Positions 25,688 to 34,363 of a stretch of 45,631 bases of DNA are shown here, in pieces (within the stretch, counting starts at the first letter, position 1; each line of letters opens with the position of its first letter). Where the stretch lies: assembly GCA_012927595.1 (NCBI GenBank), contig JABBOW010000127.1, positions 1 to 45,631 on the forward strand. Direction: 5' to 3'. A model generated the notes under the pieces. That model was not told the origin of the DNA and searched no databases. It saw nothing but the letters and a program-made list of their open reading frames with translations. A program made the translations under genes and the position numbers. The DNA comes from Cellulomonas sp. (GTDB taxonomy: Bacteria; Actinomycetota; Actinomycetes; Actinomycetales; Cellulomonadaceae).

Positions 25688-27388
25688 GTGCACGTGGCTG
25701 AGCGCGGTCCCGGTGCTCGTGGTTCGGCCGGCCTGGCGCCCGGGCCTGTCCACCTCGTCGCCGACGCGGTCACCTACGCGTACCCGGGCCGCGCCGTGCT
25801 CGAGCGCGTGGACCTCGTGGCCTCGGACGGCGCGCGCATCGGGGTCGTGGGCGAGAACGGCGCCGGCAAGACCACGCTGCTGCGAGTGCTCGCCGGTGAG
25901 CTTGATCCGCAGGACGGCGTGGTGCGGGTCGTCGGGCGCATCGCGGTCGTCGCCCAGGAGCTCGACGTCCGTCCCGACGCGACCGTCGGGACTCTCATCG
26001 GCGAGGCGCTGTCGGGGGTTCGGGTGGTGGCCGCGCAGCTCGACGCCGCGATCGCCGCGTTCGACCACGACTCCGGCGACCTCGGGGCGCTCGGGGTCGT
26101 GATGGCGCGTGCCGAGCAGCTCGCAGCGTGGGACGTCGACCGTCGCGTCGACGAGGCGCTCACGCGGTTCGGCGCCCCGCGTGACCCGCAGCGCCGGCTC
26201 GACGAGCTGAGCGTGGGCGAGCGCTATCGCGTCCGGCTCGCGTGTCGCATCGCTGAGCGCGCCGACATCCTCCTGCTCGACGAGCCGACCAACCACCTCG
26301 ACGCCGTCGGGATCGAGTACCTCACCGGCCATCTGCGCAGCTGGCCGGGGGTCGTCGTCATCGTGACGCACGACCGTCAGCTTCTCGACGACGTCATGAC
26401 GGCGATCCTCGACCTCGACCCATCGATGGACGGAGGCCCGGTCCTCTACGGCGCGACCCGGTATGCGACCTACCGGTTCATGAAGGACCAGTCGCTGCGA
26501 CGCTGGCGTGCCCGGCACGCGGCCGAGCGCAAGCGTGCCGAGACGTTGGCCGCCCAGCTCGACGCGTCCTACGAGGCGCTCTCCGACGCGTGGCGGCCAC
26601 TCAAGGGATCGCGGCCGAACCGCCGGGCCACGCACGCCCGAGGTCACGTCAAGACCGCCGACCGGCTCATCCAGCGGCTCGAGGCCGCGGCGGTCGAGAT
26701 CCCGGTGCCGCCGCTCGAGCTGGCCTTCCCGGACCTACCGACCCTGCCGCCGCGGTACGCGGGCGTCCCGCTGCTCGAGCTCCGCGCGCCGCGGGTCGAC
26801 GGTGTCGCCCACCGCGTCCGGCTCGACCTTGCCGGAACCCGTGTCGAGCTGCCGCCGAGCGGCAGGCTCCTGATCACTGGCCCGAACGGCTCGGGCAAGT
26901 CGACGCTCCTGGCGGCCCTGGCCGGATCGGTCCCGATGAGTCGCGGCACGCGCACGCTCGCTGCTGGCGTGCGGCTCGGCATCCTCAGCCAAGAGGGAGC
27001 GCCGGGGTCGGCCGGACCGATCGGCCCGGCCTCGATGAGCGGCTTCGACGCCTACGGCCGCTGTGCGCTCGACCTGCTCGCCGCGGGAGCGCTCGACCCC
27101 GACCAGCTCGTGCCGGTCGCGGACCTCGGGCTGCTCACCGAGGAGGACCTGGAGCGGCCGCTCGCCGAGCTGTCGGTCGGTCAGCGCCGCCGGTTCGACC
27201 TCGCGTGCGCGGTGCTGGCCGCACCGCACGTCCTGCTGCTCGACGAACCGACCAACCACCTGTCGATCGGTCTGGTCGACGAGCTCACGGCGGCGCTGCG
27301 TGCGACGTCGGCGGCAGTCGTCGTCGCGACCCACGACCGACGCATGCGTGCTGATCTCGCCGACTGGCCCCAGCTCGATCTCGGCTGA
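25688..27388 (+). CDS. ABC-F family ATPase
   Basis: A 566-residue protein with two ABC domains and no membrane part. First Walker A GENGAGKTT (about 55-63), signature LSVGERYRVRLAC, Walker B LLLDEPTNHLD; second GPNGSGKST (about 398), LSVGQRRRFDLAC, LLLDEPTNHLS. A basic linker of roughly 75 residues lies between. ABC-F proteins bind the ribosomal E site and either regulate translation or give resistance to ribosome-targeting antibiotics; this one differs from EttA at 43174-44856 and could be of the resistance type. GTG 25688 follows the rdgB stop directly; GTG 25694 is an alternative. Confidence 0.88.
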   Translation: MHVAERGPGARGSAGLAPGPVHLVADAVTYAYPGRAVLERVDLVASDGARIGVVGENGAGKTTLLRVLAGELDPQDGVVRVVGRIAVVAQELDVRPDATVGTLIGEALSGVRVVAAQLDAAIAAFDHDSGDLGALGVVMARAEQLAAWDVDRRVDEALTRFGAPRDPQRRLDELSVGERYRVRLACRIAERADILLLDEPTNHLDAVGIEYLTGHLRSWPGVVVIVTHDRQLLDDVMTAILDLDPSMDGGPVLYGATRYATYRFMKDQSLRRWRARHAAERKRAETLAAQLDASYEALSDAWRPLKGSRPNRRATHARGHVKTADRLIQRLEAAAVEIPVPPLELAFPDLPTLPPRYAGVPLLELRAPRVDGVAHRVRLDLAGTRVELPPSGRLLITGPNGSGKSTLLAALAGSVPMSRGTRTLAAGVRLGILSQEGAPGSAGPIGPASMSGFDAYGRCALDLLAAGALDPDQLVPVADLGLLTEEDLERPLAELSVGQRRRFDLACAVLAAPHVLLLDEPTNHLSIGLVDELTAALRATSAAVVVATHDRRMRADLADWPQLDLG

Positions 27389-27409
27389 CCCTGCTGACCG
27401 CGATGCGCC

Positions 27410-27964
27410 CTAAGCGATCCGCCCGACGTGGGCCATCGCCTGGCGCAGCAGCGCCCCGTGCCCACCGGTCATCTCGAGCTGGATGCGTTCGGCGAGGGCC
27501 TCTTCCGGCGTGAGCCACGCGAGGTCGAGCGCGTCCTGCTGCGGCCGGCAGTCGCCCGCGACCGGAACCACGTACGCGAGCGAGACAGCGTGCTGACGCG
27601 GGTCGTGGTAGGCGGTGATGCCTGGCGTGGGGAAGTACTCCGCGACGGTGAACGGTTGCGGGGACGGCGGGATCTGGGGGAGCGCGACCGGCCCGAGGTC
27701 CTTCTCGAGGTGCCGCAGCAGCGCGTCGCGCACACGCTCGTGGTACATGACCCGACCGGAGATGAGCGCGCGGGACATCGCCCCCTCCTGGTTGACCCGG
27801 AGCAGGAGCCCGACGGCCACGACGTCGCCCGAGTCGTCGACGCGCACCGGCACAGCATCGACGTACAGCAGCGGAAGCGTCCGGCGCGCGGTCGCCATCG
27901 CGTCGTTGCTGAGCCAGCCGGAGGGATGTTCGGGCTCGCGAGGGTACTCGGCAGTATCGGTCAC
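27410..27964 (-). CDS. NUDIX-like protein (DUF4916 type)
   Basis: A 184-residue protein, GTG start at 27964. LPLLYVDAVPVRVDDSGDVV, VGLLLRVNQEGAMSRALISG and LDLAWLTPEEALAERIQLEM follow the NUDIX-related DUF4916 family of actinobacteria, but the canonical GX5EX7REUXEEXGU box is not present; RVMYHERVRDALLRHLEKDL takes its place. Hydrolase activity is therefore doubtful. It is convergent with the ABC-F gene and divergent from thioredoxin. Confidence 0.75.
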   Translation of the reverse strand: MTDTAEYPREPEHPSGWLSNDAMATARRTLPLLYVDAVPVRVDDSGDVVAVGLLLRVNQEGAMSRALISGRVMYHERVRDALLRHLEKDLGPVALPQIPPSPQPFTVAEYFPTPGITAYHDPRQHAVSLAYVVPVAGDCRPQQDALDLAWLTPEEALAERIQLEMTGGHGALLRQAMAHVGRIA

Positions 27965-28084
27965 GGTGCCTTTTCTACCCCGGACGGGAGCCGCCGGTCG
28001 CACCGACGCGCACCAGCGCCGGGAATACCCGAGCGCTCCGGAGCGCTCTACCGGCCGCAAGCCACGAATCTTGAGGAGGACCAC

Positions 28085-28459
28085 ATGGCCACGACCGCGC
28101 TGACCGGTACCACGATCCAGCAGACGATCAACGACAACGACATCGTCCTCGTCGACTTCTGGGCGGAGTGGTGCGGCCCCTGCAAGCGCTTCGGTCCGGT
28201 GTTCGAGACGTCGTCCGAGCAGCACCCTGACGTCGTGCACGCCAAGGTCGACACGGACGCCGAGCAGGAGCTCGCCGCCGAGCTGAACATCTCCTCGATC
28301 CCGACGCTCATGGCGTTCCGCGAGGGAGTCCTCGTCTTCAGCCAGGCGGGCGCCCTGCCCGGGCCGGCTCTCGAGCAGGTGCTGCAGGGCGTCAAGGAGC
28401 TCGACATGGACGACGTGCGCGCGCAGATCGCCGCGGCTCGTCCGGGCGCGCAGAGCTGA
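28085..28459 (+). CDS. trxA: Thioredoxin
   Basis: A 124-residue thioredoxin with active site WCGPC (C30, C33) in VDFWAEWCGPCKRFGPV and the cis-proline in ISSIPTLMAFREG. It has a slightly longer C-terminal helix than E. coli thioredoxin. TTGAGGAGG precedes the ATG by 5 nt. A hairpin terminator follows at 28480-28519. Confidence 0.95.
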   Translation: MATTALTGTTIQQTINDNDIVLVDFWAEWCGPCKRFGPVFETSSEQHPDVVHAKVDTDAEQELAAELNISSIPTLMAFREGVLVFSQAGALPGPALEQVLQGVKELDMDDVRAQIAAARPGAQS

Positions 28460-28479
28460 TACCACCGCACCGCACGACG

Positions 28480-28519
28480 CCGACTGGCCCGCCGCGCACA
28501 CGCGCGACGGGCCAGTCGG
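28480..28519 (+). terminator. Hairpin terminator after thioredoxin
   Basis: CCGACTGGCCCG (28480-28491) pairs perfectly with 28508-28519; the loop can form a further small CGCG-CACA-CGCG stem. It lies between trxA and the opposing tRNA-Leu gene and may serve both. Confidence 0.8.
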
Positions 28520-28533
28520 TGCATATGACCTGG

Positions 28534-28616
28534 TGCGGGAGACGGGACTCGAACCCGCACGCCCGTGGGGGCACCAGGACCTAAACCTGGCGTGGCTGCC
28601 GTTTCACCACTCCCGC
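28534..28616 (-). tRNA. tRNA-Leu(TAG)
   Basis: Acceptor GCGGGAG pairs with CTCCCGC, the T-arm has GGTTCGAGTCC, and the anticodon stem CCAGG/CCTGG holds loop TTTAGGT with anticodon TAG (codon CUA). The long variable arm fits a class II leucine tRNA. CCA is encoded (28531-28533). Confidence 0.95.
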
Positions 28617-28689
28617 GTGCTCCGATGATTCCACAGCGTCCGGGCGGCGCTCGTCAGTGCCCGGAAGCCACTGGCCTCGTGGCCCAGCG

Positions 28690-29157
28690 TCAGGCGAGCT
28701 TCAGGTCGCGCCGGAGCTTTGCGACGTGCCCGGTGGCCTTCACGTTGTACTGCGCGAGCTTGACCCTGCCGTCCGCGTCGAGGACGACCGTCGAGCGGAT
28801 GACGCCCGTGACCGTCTTGCCATAGAGCTTCTTCTCGCCGTATGCGCCCCAGCTCTCCAGCACCGACCTGTCGACATCGGACGCGAGCGGGAACGTCAGG
28901 CCGTCCTGCGCAGCGAACGTGGCCAGCTTGTCGACCGAGTCGGGCGAAATGCCGATGACCGCGTAGCCAGCGGCGGCCAGCGACGAGAGGGAGTCGCGGA
29001 AGTCGCAGGCCTGTGTGGTGCAGCCGGGGGTCATCGCGGCGGGGTAGAAGTACACGACGACGTGCTGCCCGCGCAGGTCGGAGAGCGTCACTGCACCGCC
29101 GTCGGCGGTCGGGAGCGTGAAGTCGGGGGCGAGGTCTCCGGCGGATAGGCGGGGCAT
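28690..29157 (-). CDS. bcp: Peroxiredoxin, BCP/PrxQ type
   Basis: A 155-residue thiol peroxidase. The peroxidatic cysteine is C46 and the resolving cysteine C51 in TPGCTTQACDFRDS, five residues apart as in alpha-type PrxQ. SAGDLAPDFTLPTADGG opens the fold. Reduction by the thioredoxin encoded 230 nt away is likely, by family. ATG 29157; a TAGGCT hexamer on the minus strand at 29209-29214 may be its -10 box, giving a leader of about 45 nt. Confidence 0.93.
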   Translation of the reverse strand: MPRLSAGDLAPDFTLPTADGGAVTLSDLRGQHVVVYFYPAAMTPGCTTQACDFRDSLSSLAAAGYAVIGISPDSVDKLATFAAQDGLTFPLASDVDRSVLESWGAYGEKKLYGKTVTGVIRSTVVLDADGRVKLAQYNVKATGHVAKLRRDLKLA

Positions 29158-29224
29158 GGCGCTCCTGGGTCGTGGTCGGTGCGGCGTCGGGCTGCTGCGC
29201 GGCGATGCCAGCCTACGGTCGCGG

Positions 29225-29230
29225 TAGCGT
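29225..29230 (+). promoter_or_regulatory. -10 box, leaderless (GroES-like)
   Basis: TAGCGT, 8 nt before GTG 29239; this decides between two in-frame GTG codons. Confidence 0.5.
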
Positions 29231-29238
29231 CGGTGACC

Positions 29239-29580
29239 GTGAGCGCATCCCCGTCCTCCGAACGGCCCACCCTGCCGATCCGCATGCTCAACGACCGGTT
29301 GCTGGTCGAGCTGGACCCGGACGCCGCCGAGCGCCGGTCGTCGGGCGGCATCGTGATTCCCGCGACCGCTGCCGTCGGCAAGCGCCTCGCGTGGGGCACC
29401 GTCGTCGCGGCCGGCCAACAGGTCCGGCAGGTCGAGGTGGGCAACCGCGTGCTGTTCGACCCTGACGAGCGTGGCGAGGTCGAGCTCGACGCCCGCACGT
29501 ACCTGCTGCTCCGGGAGAAGGACGTTCATGCCGTCGCGCAGCCGGGGGCCGGCGGCGCAGGAACCGGTCTGTACCTCTGA
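29239..29580 (+). CDS. GroES-like co-chaperonin domain protein
   Basis: A 113-residue protein of the Cpn10 fold: IRMLNDRLLVELDPDAAERR, SSGGIVIPATAAVGKRLAWG, TVVAAGQQVRQVEVGNRVLF. It has the mobile-loop region (RRSSGGIVIP) but lies away from any groEL, and this degenerate stand-alone type is common in actinobacteria. GTG 29239 is favoured over GTG 29233 because TAGCGT ends 8 nt upstream of it. Confidence 0.82.
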   Translation: MSASPSSERPTLPIRMLNDRLLVELDPDAAERRSSGGIVIPATAAVGKRLAWGTVVAAGQQVRQVEVGNRVLFDPDERGEVELDARTYLLLREKDVHAVAQPGAGGAGTGLYL

Positions 29581-29674
29581 CGGGCTAGCCTCGGCCCAAG
29601 ATCGGAGTCGAGGGCTTGCGCCAGGGTCTCACCGGTGTTCCGATGGTGGATCGGCAAAGAGAAGGGACCCACGC

Positions 29675-29968
29675 GTGGTTCAGAACGACCAGGACCTCAC
29701 CGTGGACGTCGGCGCACCCGACGACCACACCGGCTCCGACGCATCGGCGTCCCGTCCGGCAGATGCTGCCGGAGGCGCCGTGATGCAGCTGCTCGCCGAG
29801 GGCGTTCCGTTGACACTCCTCGCGGATCTCGCCGCCCCGGACGGGCCGGCCTCCCAGGTGATCCTCGAGACTGAGGGCCTGCCTGACGACGCCTGGTGGG
29901 AAGTTGATTTCGATGCTGGCCAGGCCTCCGACGAGCTCGCCGGAGATCCCGAGGCCGCCAAGGAGTGA
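29675..29968 (+). CDS. Conserved actinobacterial small acidic protein
   Basis: A 97-residue acidic protein with core AVMQLLAEGVPLTLLADLAA then PDGPASQVILETEGLP; the ends are rich in Asp, Glu and Ala and probably disordered. GTG 29675 follows AAGGGACCCACGC. I recall similar short proteins in many actinobacteria, all uncharacterised. No function assigned. Confidence 0.7.
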   Translation: MVQNDQDLTVDVGAPDDHTGSDASASRPADAAGGAVMQLLAEGVPLTLLADLAAPDGPASQVILETEGLPDDAWWEVDFDAGQASDELAGDPEAAKE

Positions 29969-30032
29969 CGCACCTCATGGTCGGGGTGCGAGTTCGTCTC
30001 TGTGCCTGACCGGTGGTAACGTTTCGCCCCGC

Positions 30033-30105
<73 letters not shown>

Positions 30106-30139
30106 CCAGATCACATCGGATGACAGCACGTCGCATGGA

Positions 30140-30178
30140 GATGAAGGCCCCTGACCGGTTCGGTCGGGGGCCTTCATC
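30140..30178 (+). terminator. Hairpin terminator after tRNA-Lys
   Basis: An 18-bp stem with one G-T pair: GATGAAGGCCCCTGACCG (30140-30157) against 30161-30178, loop GTT, followed by TTGGG. It ends the tRNA-Lys transcript before the flavoprotein gene. Confidence 0.85.
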
Positions 30179-30288
30179 TTGGGAGCACCGCACGGGTGCC
30201 CGGTCGGCTGCTCGGGCGGCGTGCTATAGCAGGATCCCGTGCGGCGCGCCACGATGGGACCGACCATCCACGGCGAGACGGAGCGACC

Positions 30289-31755
30289 ATGAGCGAGGCT
30301 GAGCAGCATCCACCCGAGGTTCGCCAGTACGACGTCGTCGTGCTCGGAGCCGGTTCGACGGGGGAGAACGTCGCGGACCGGGCCGGGCGCGGTGGTCTGA
30401 GCGTCGTCGTCGTCGAGGACGAGCTCGTCGGGGGCGAGTGCTCGTACTGGGCCTGCATGCCGTCGAAGGCGCTGCTGCGTCCGGGGGCGGTCCTCGCCGC
30501 GGCGCGTGCCGTGCCCGGCGCGGCCGACGCCGTCACCGGCCGGCTCGACGTCGCCGGAACCCTCGCGCGCCGCAACACGTTCGCGTCCCACTGGGATGAC
30601 CACAGCCAGGTCGAGTGGCTCGACGGCGCGGGGATCACGCTCGTGCGGGGCCGCGCGCGCTTCGCCGGTCCGCGCACGGTTCTCGTCGAGGACGACATGG
30701 GCCTCGAGACGGTGCTGCGGGCGCGGCATGCCGTCGTCGTGGCGACCGGGAGCGAGCCTGCCCTGCCTGACGTCGACGGGCTGGCCGGGGCGGCGCCCTG
30801 GACGAGCCGGGAGGCCACCTCGGCCCAGGAGGTGCCCGCGTCGCTCACGATCCTCGGAGGCGGGGTCGTCGCGGTCGAGATGGCCGTCGCCTACACCGAC
30901 CTGGGTGCCGCGGTCACAGTGCTCGTGCGGGGCGACCGTCTGCTGGCGCGCGCCGAGCCGTTCGCGAGCCGCGAGGTCGCCGAGGCGCTCGTCGCGCTCG
31001 GGGTCGACCTGCGTACCGGCTCGACGGTGACCTCGGTGCAGCGCACGCCCGACGGCGTCCACGTCACGCTGGCGGACGGTGGGGAGATCGTCTCGGAGCA
31101 GCTGCTCGTCGCGACGGGCCGCACGCCCCGGACCGCCGACCTGGGCCTCGAGGTCCTCGGGCTGCGGCCTGGCGCGCCGCTCGAGGTCGACGACGCGATG
31201 GCCGTCGCGGGCGTCCCGGGTGGTTGGCTCTACGCCGCCGGCGACGTCACCGGGCGGACGGCGACGACGCACCAGGGCAAGTACGACGCACGGGTCGCGG
31301 GCGACGTCGTGGCGGCCCGCTTCGGGAGCTCCGAACCGGCTCGGCAGGCCGAGGCGTCCGCGGGTCGGTGGACCCGGTACCGCGCCAGTGCCGACAGTCT
31401 CGGGGCGCCGCAGGTCGTCTTCTCCAGGCCCGAGGTCGCCTGGGTCGGGCTGACCGAGCAGGCGGCCCGCGAAGCCGGGCTGGACGTCCGCGTCGTGCAG
31501 TACGACGTATCAGCCGTGTCAGGGGCGTCCGTCGCCGCAGACGGGTACACGGGCACCGCGCAGCTCGTGCTGGATCACGCGCACGGGCTCATCGTGGGCG
31601 CGACCTTCACGGGCCCCGATGCTGCGGAGCTCGTGCACGCGGCCACGGTCGCCGTCGTCGGCCAGGTCCCGCTCGACCGCCTGTGGCACGCCGTCCCCGC
31701 CTACCCGACGGTCAGCGAGGTGTGGTTGCGGCTGCTCGAGACCGCGGGGCTGTGA
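30289..31755 (+). CDS. Class I FAD-dependent pyridine nucleotide-disulfide oxidoreductase
   Basis: A 488-residue flavoprotein. The FAD-binding GAGSTGENVADRA opens it, and the redox disulfide is C51/C56 in GGECSYWACMPSKALLRPG. The NAD(P) site is LGGGVVAVEMAVAYTDLGA and the second FAD motif is YAAGDVTGRTATTHQGKYDA. The dimer domain ends with WHAVPAYPTVSEVWLRLLE; where lipoamide dehydrogenase has HAHPTLSE, the second His is absent, so it resembles mercuric-reductase-like or generic dihydrolipoamide-dehydrogenase-like proteins. Substrate unknown. GACGGAGCGACC before ATG 30289. Confidence 0.88.
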   Translation: MSEAEQHPPEVRQYDVVVLGAGSTGENVADRAGRGGLSVVVVEDELVGGECSYWACMPSKALLRPGAVLAAARAVPGAADAVTGRLDVAGTLARRNTFASHWDDHSQVEWLDGAGITLVRGRARFAGPRTVLVEDDMGLETVLRARHAVVVATGSEPALPDVDGLAGAAPWTSREATSAQEVPASLTILGGGVVAVEMAVAYTDLGAAVTVLVRGDRLLARAEPFASREVAEALVALGVDLRTGSTVTSVQRTPDGVHVTLADGGEIVSEQLLVATGRTPRTADLGLEVLGLRPGAPLEVDDAMAVAGVPGGWLYAAGDVTGRTATTHQGKYDARVAGDVVAARFGSSEPARQAEASAGRWTRYRASADSLGAPQVVFSRPEVAWVGLTEQAAREAGLDVRVVQYDVSAVSGASVAADGYTGTAQLVLDHAHGLIVGATFTGPDAAELVHAATVAVVGQVPLDRLWHAVPAYPTVSEVWLRLLETAGL

Positions 31756-31773
31756 GCGTGGGCCGCGCGACCG

Positions 31774-32775
31774 TCAGCTCGCGAGCGAGCCGTCGCTCGA
31801 CAGCACCAAGCCGATCGCGGCCTCTCCGTGGCGCACCGCGTCGCCGATGAGGCCGAAGTCGTAGGACTTGAAGTCGGAGAACTTCAGGCCGTACTTCGAC
31901 TCGAGACCGGGCTGGCAGAACGGCCGCTGCGGGCACTCCGCCGGTCCGGCCAGGACGAGAGATCCGCAGACCGTCGCAAGCTCGCTCAAGGTCTTCACGT
32001 TGTGCTCCTTGGCGAACTCGCTCGTCACCGCAAACGCGTTCTGGTCCTGCGCAGCGGACGCCGTCCCGAACATCAGGCCCACGCCCTTCCCGAGCGTCGT
32101 CAGAGCGGTGACGGTCGCCTTGGCGTCGCCGCTCGCTACGGGGCTCGCGCTCGCACCGTTGACCTTGGTGTTGAGGAACTCGGCCAGCGTCGCTTCATAC
32201 TCCGGTGTCGCGGTGATCTGCCCGCTCTCGAGCGCCGGGAGGTAGGTCTCCCGGTTGCCGATCGTCTGCACGTCGGCGGCGTACCCGGCCGAGCGCAGCA
32301 CGGCGGCATACACCTCGGACAGCGTCGCGCTCTCGGAGAAGTTCGCCGCGCCGATGACGACGTGACGACCGCCGCCCACCGAGGCGTCGGTCGCGGTGAG
32401 CCCGGCGCCCGTGACGTACGCGGCGGCGACCTCGCTGGAGGTCTTGCGGTCGATGTCGACCGACTTGTTCAGGCCGATGAGCTTCGTGGTGTCGAGCGAG
32501 GCCGACACCTTGTCGAGGAGCGGCACGAGCGCCGGATCGGCGGCCGCAGCAGCCGCGTTGACAGCGGGGATGACGTTGTCGGCGTTCTGCAGTCCCTTGT
32601 CGTCGGTCAGGACGACGAGCTTGTCGCCCTTGACCGGCGCGCACGCCGCGGCTCCGGACGCGGACGCAGCGGTCGTCACAGCGACCCCACCGCCTGAGCC
32701 GGGCGCGCCGCACGCGGCGAGCAGGAGTGCTGCGGTCGTGGCCAGGGCAGCTGCGGCGATCGGGGGTGTGCGCAT
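31774..32775 (-). CDS. Osmoprotectant ABC transporter substrate-binding lipoprotein (OpuCC/OsmF type)
   Basis: A 333-residue lipoprotein: signal peptide with lipobox LAAC (C21 after TTAALLLA), then an OpuAC-like type II binding domain (VIGAANFSESATLSEVYAAV, LESGQITATPEYEATLAEFL, LVLAGPAECPQRPFCQPGLE). It is expected to bind glycine betaine, choline or carnitine; the Cys-Pro-Cys region in AECPQRPFC is common in the family. GAGGAGC lies 5 nt before ATG 32775. Downstream of the two permease genes on the same strand. Confidence 0.9.
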   Translation of the reverse strand: MRTPPIAAAALATTAALLLAACGAPGSGGGVAVTTAASASGAAACAPVKGDKLVVLTDDKGLQNADNVIPAVNAAAAAADPALVPLLDKVSASLDTTKLIGLNKSVDIDRKTSSEVAAAYVTGAGLTATDASVGGGRHVVIGAANFSESATLSEVYAAVLRSAGYAADVQTIGNRETYLPALESGQITATPEYEATLAEFLNTKVNGASASPVASGDAKATVTALTTLGKGVGLMFGTASAAQDQNAFAVTSEFAKEHNVKTLSELATVCGSLVLAGPAECPQRPFCQPGLESKYGLKFSDFKSYDFGLIGDAVRHGEAAIGLVLSSDGSLAS

Positions 32776-32863
32776 GACGGGCTCCTCGCGGTGGCGTGCC
32801 GGGATGTCAGCAGTCATTCGACCCGCGATCCGGACATCTGGCAAGTCGCCGGCCCGCAACGCC

Positions 32864-33547
32864 TCATTCCGACGACGACGTGGCCCGCTGCCGCATCGGC
32901 ATCGGTGTCAGGAAGCGCTGGATTCCGGCGAGGACGCCTTCGGCAACCAGGCACAGCAGAGCGACGAGCACGCCGCCCGCCAGGACCTGCCCGTAGCGCT
33001 GCAAGGCAAGCCCGGTCACGATGACCGAGCCCAGGCTCGTCCCGCCGACGAACGCTGCGAGCGGCACCGTCGCGATGACCTGCACGGCCGCCGTGCGCAG
33101 GCCGGCGGCCAGGAGGGGGAGGGCGAGCGGAAGCTCGACCAGCGCGAGTGAGCGCACGGACGACATGCCCATCCCCCGCGCGGCGTCGCGCACGTCGGCG
33201 TCGACCTCGAGCACCCCGGTGTACGCGTTCGTCAGGATCGGCGGGACCGCGAAGACCGCGACCGCCAGCGTCGTCGCGGTCTGGCCGAACAGCCCGCCCG
33301 ACGCGAAGATCGTGAGCAGCGCGAACGTCGGCAGGGCGCGCGACGTGTTCGCCAGCACCACGGTCAGCGACCCGCCGCTGCGCCGGTGCCCGAGCCACAC
33401 GCCGAGCGGCAGGGCGATCACGGCGGCGAGCAGCACCGCGGCGACCGAGATGGTCAGGTGCTCCCGGGTCAGCGCCAGCACCCCGTGCGTGCCCGTCCAG
33501 TTCAGGGGATCGTTGAGCCACTCGACCGCGTCGGAGACGACACTCAT
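32864..33547 (-). CDS. Osmoprotectant ABC transporter permease (OpuCD type)
   Basis: A 227-residue permease with about six helices. The coupling loop is DAARGMGMSSVRSLALVELP, matching the EAA motif of OpuC/ProW permeases. HLTISVAAVLLAAVIALPLG begins the core. It starts 10 nt after the first permease gene, so they share a transcript. Confidence 0.92.
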   Translation of the reverse strand: MSVVSDAVEWLNDPLNWTGTHGVLALTREHLTISVAAVLLAAVIALPLGVWLGHRRSGGSLTVVLANTSRALPTFALLTIFASGGLFGQTATTLAVAVFAVPPILTNAYTGVLEVDADVRDAARGMGMSSVRSLALVELPLALPLLAAGLRTAAVQVIATVPLAAFVGGTSLGSVIVTGLALQRYGQVLAGGVLVALLCLVAEGVLAGIQRFLTPMPMRQRATSSSE

Positions 33548-33557
33548 CGCGCTGCCC

Positions 33558-34250
33558 TCACGTCGTCTGCGCCGAGCGCGACCACGGCGTGATCAACCGT
33601 CCCGCGACGTACAGGACCAGGTCGCACGCGAGCGCGAGCGCCAGGCAGAGCAGCGTGGCAGTGAGGATCTCGGCGTGGTACCGACTGCGGAAGCCGCGGA
33701 ACATCAGCTGACCGAGCCCGCCGTACCCGACGACGACGCCGACCGTCGTCAGCGCGACCGTCGAGACGGTCGCGAGGCGCACACCGGCGACGATGGCGGG
33801 CAGCGCGTTCGGCAGCTCGACCCGCAGGAGCAACCGAGCAGGGCCGTACCCGAGGCCGCGCGCCGCATCGCGTACCTCCTCGGCGACCCCGTCGAGCCCG
33901 ACGACGATGTTGCGCACGAGCACGAGCAACGCGTAGGTGACGAGACCGATCAGGACCGTCGTGCGCCCGATGCCGGTGAACGGTGCCAGCATGGCGAACA
34001 GGGCGACCGACGGGACCGTGTAGAGCACCCCGGCGAGGCCCACGAGTGGGGCGGCCAGGCGCGGTCGGGTGTGCGCGAGCGCGGCGAGCGGCAGAGCGAT
34101 CACGAACGCGATGAGCACGGCCTGGATCGTCAGGGTGGTGTGCTGCTCGAGCGCGCGGGTCAGGTCCCCCCGGTTCCGCACCACGTAGTCCCACGACAGC
34201 CACGGGTTCGCAGCCACGTGCATCGCGCCTACGGACGTCAACGGGATCAC
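33558..34250 (-). CDS. Osmoprotectant ABC transporter permease (OpuCB type)
   Basis: A 230-residue permease, first gene of the minus-strand operon. EAA loop: DAARGLGYGPARLLLRVELP. GTG 34250 is chosen because TACGTT lies 7 nt upstream on the minus strand, as for other leaderless genes here; ATG 34223 is the alternative. The ATPase gene is divergent, 113 nt away, so the intergenic region drives both halves of the importer. Confidence 0.9.
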   Translation of the reverse strand: MIPLTSVGAMHVAANPWLSWDYVVRNRGDLTRALEQHTTLTIQAVLIAFVIALPLAALAHTRPRLAAPLVGLAGVLYTVPSVALFAMLAPFTGIGRTTVLIGLVTYALLVLVRNIVVGLDGVAEEVRDAARGLGYGPARLLLRVELPNALPAIVAGVRLATVSTVALTTVGVVVGYGGLGQLMFRGFRSRYHAEILTATLLCLALALACDLVLYVAGRLITPWSRSAQTT

Positions 34251-34257
34251 GCGTGCG

Positions 34258-34263
34258 AACGTA
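34258..34263 (-). promoter_or_regulatory. -10 box, leaderless (OpuCB-type permease)
   Basis: TACGTT on the minus strand, 7 nt before GTG 34250. Confidence 0.55.
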
Positions 34264-34350
34264 CCCGGACTCGCCGGACGGCGCGACGCCGGTCGCCCGG
34301 CGGCGTACCGCGGGAGCGTCCATCGATGCGCGGGTGTCGGCCGGGGCGGG

Positions 34351-34356
34351 TAGCGT
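34351..34356 (+). promoter_or_regulatory. -10 box, leaderless (OpuCA-type ATPase)
   Basis: TAGCGT, 7 nt before GTG 34364. Confidence 0.6.
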
Positions 34357-34363
34357 CCGACGC

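Noticed and set aside
25688..27388. Two-component ABC transporter ATPase
   Set aside because: Two ABC domains on one chain without membrane partners identify an ABC-F protein.
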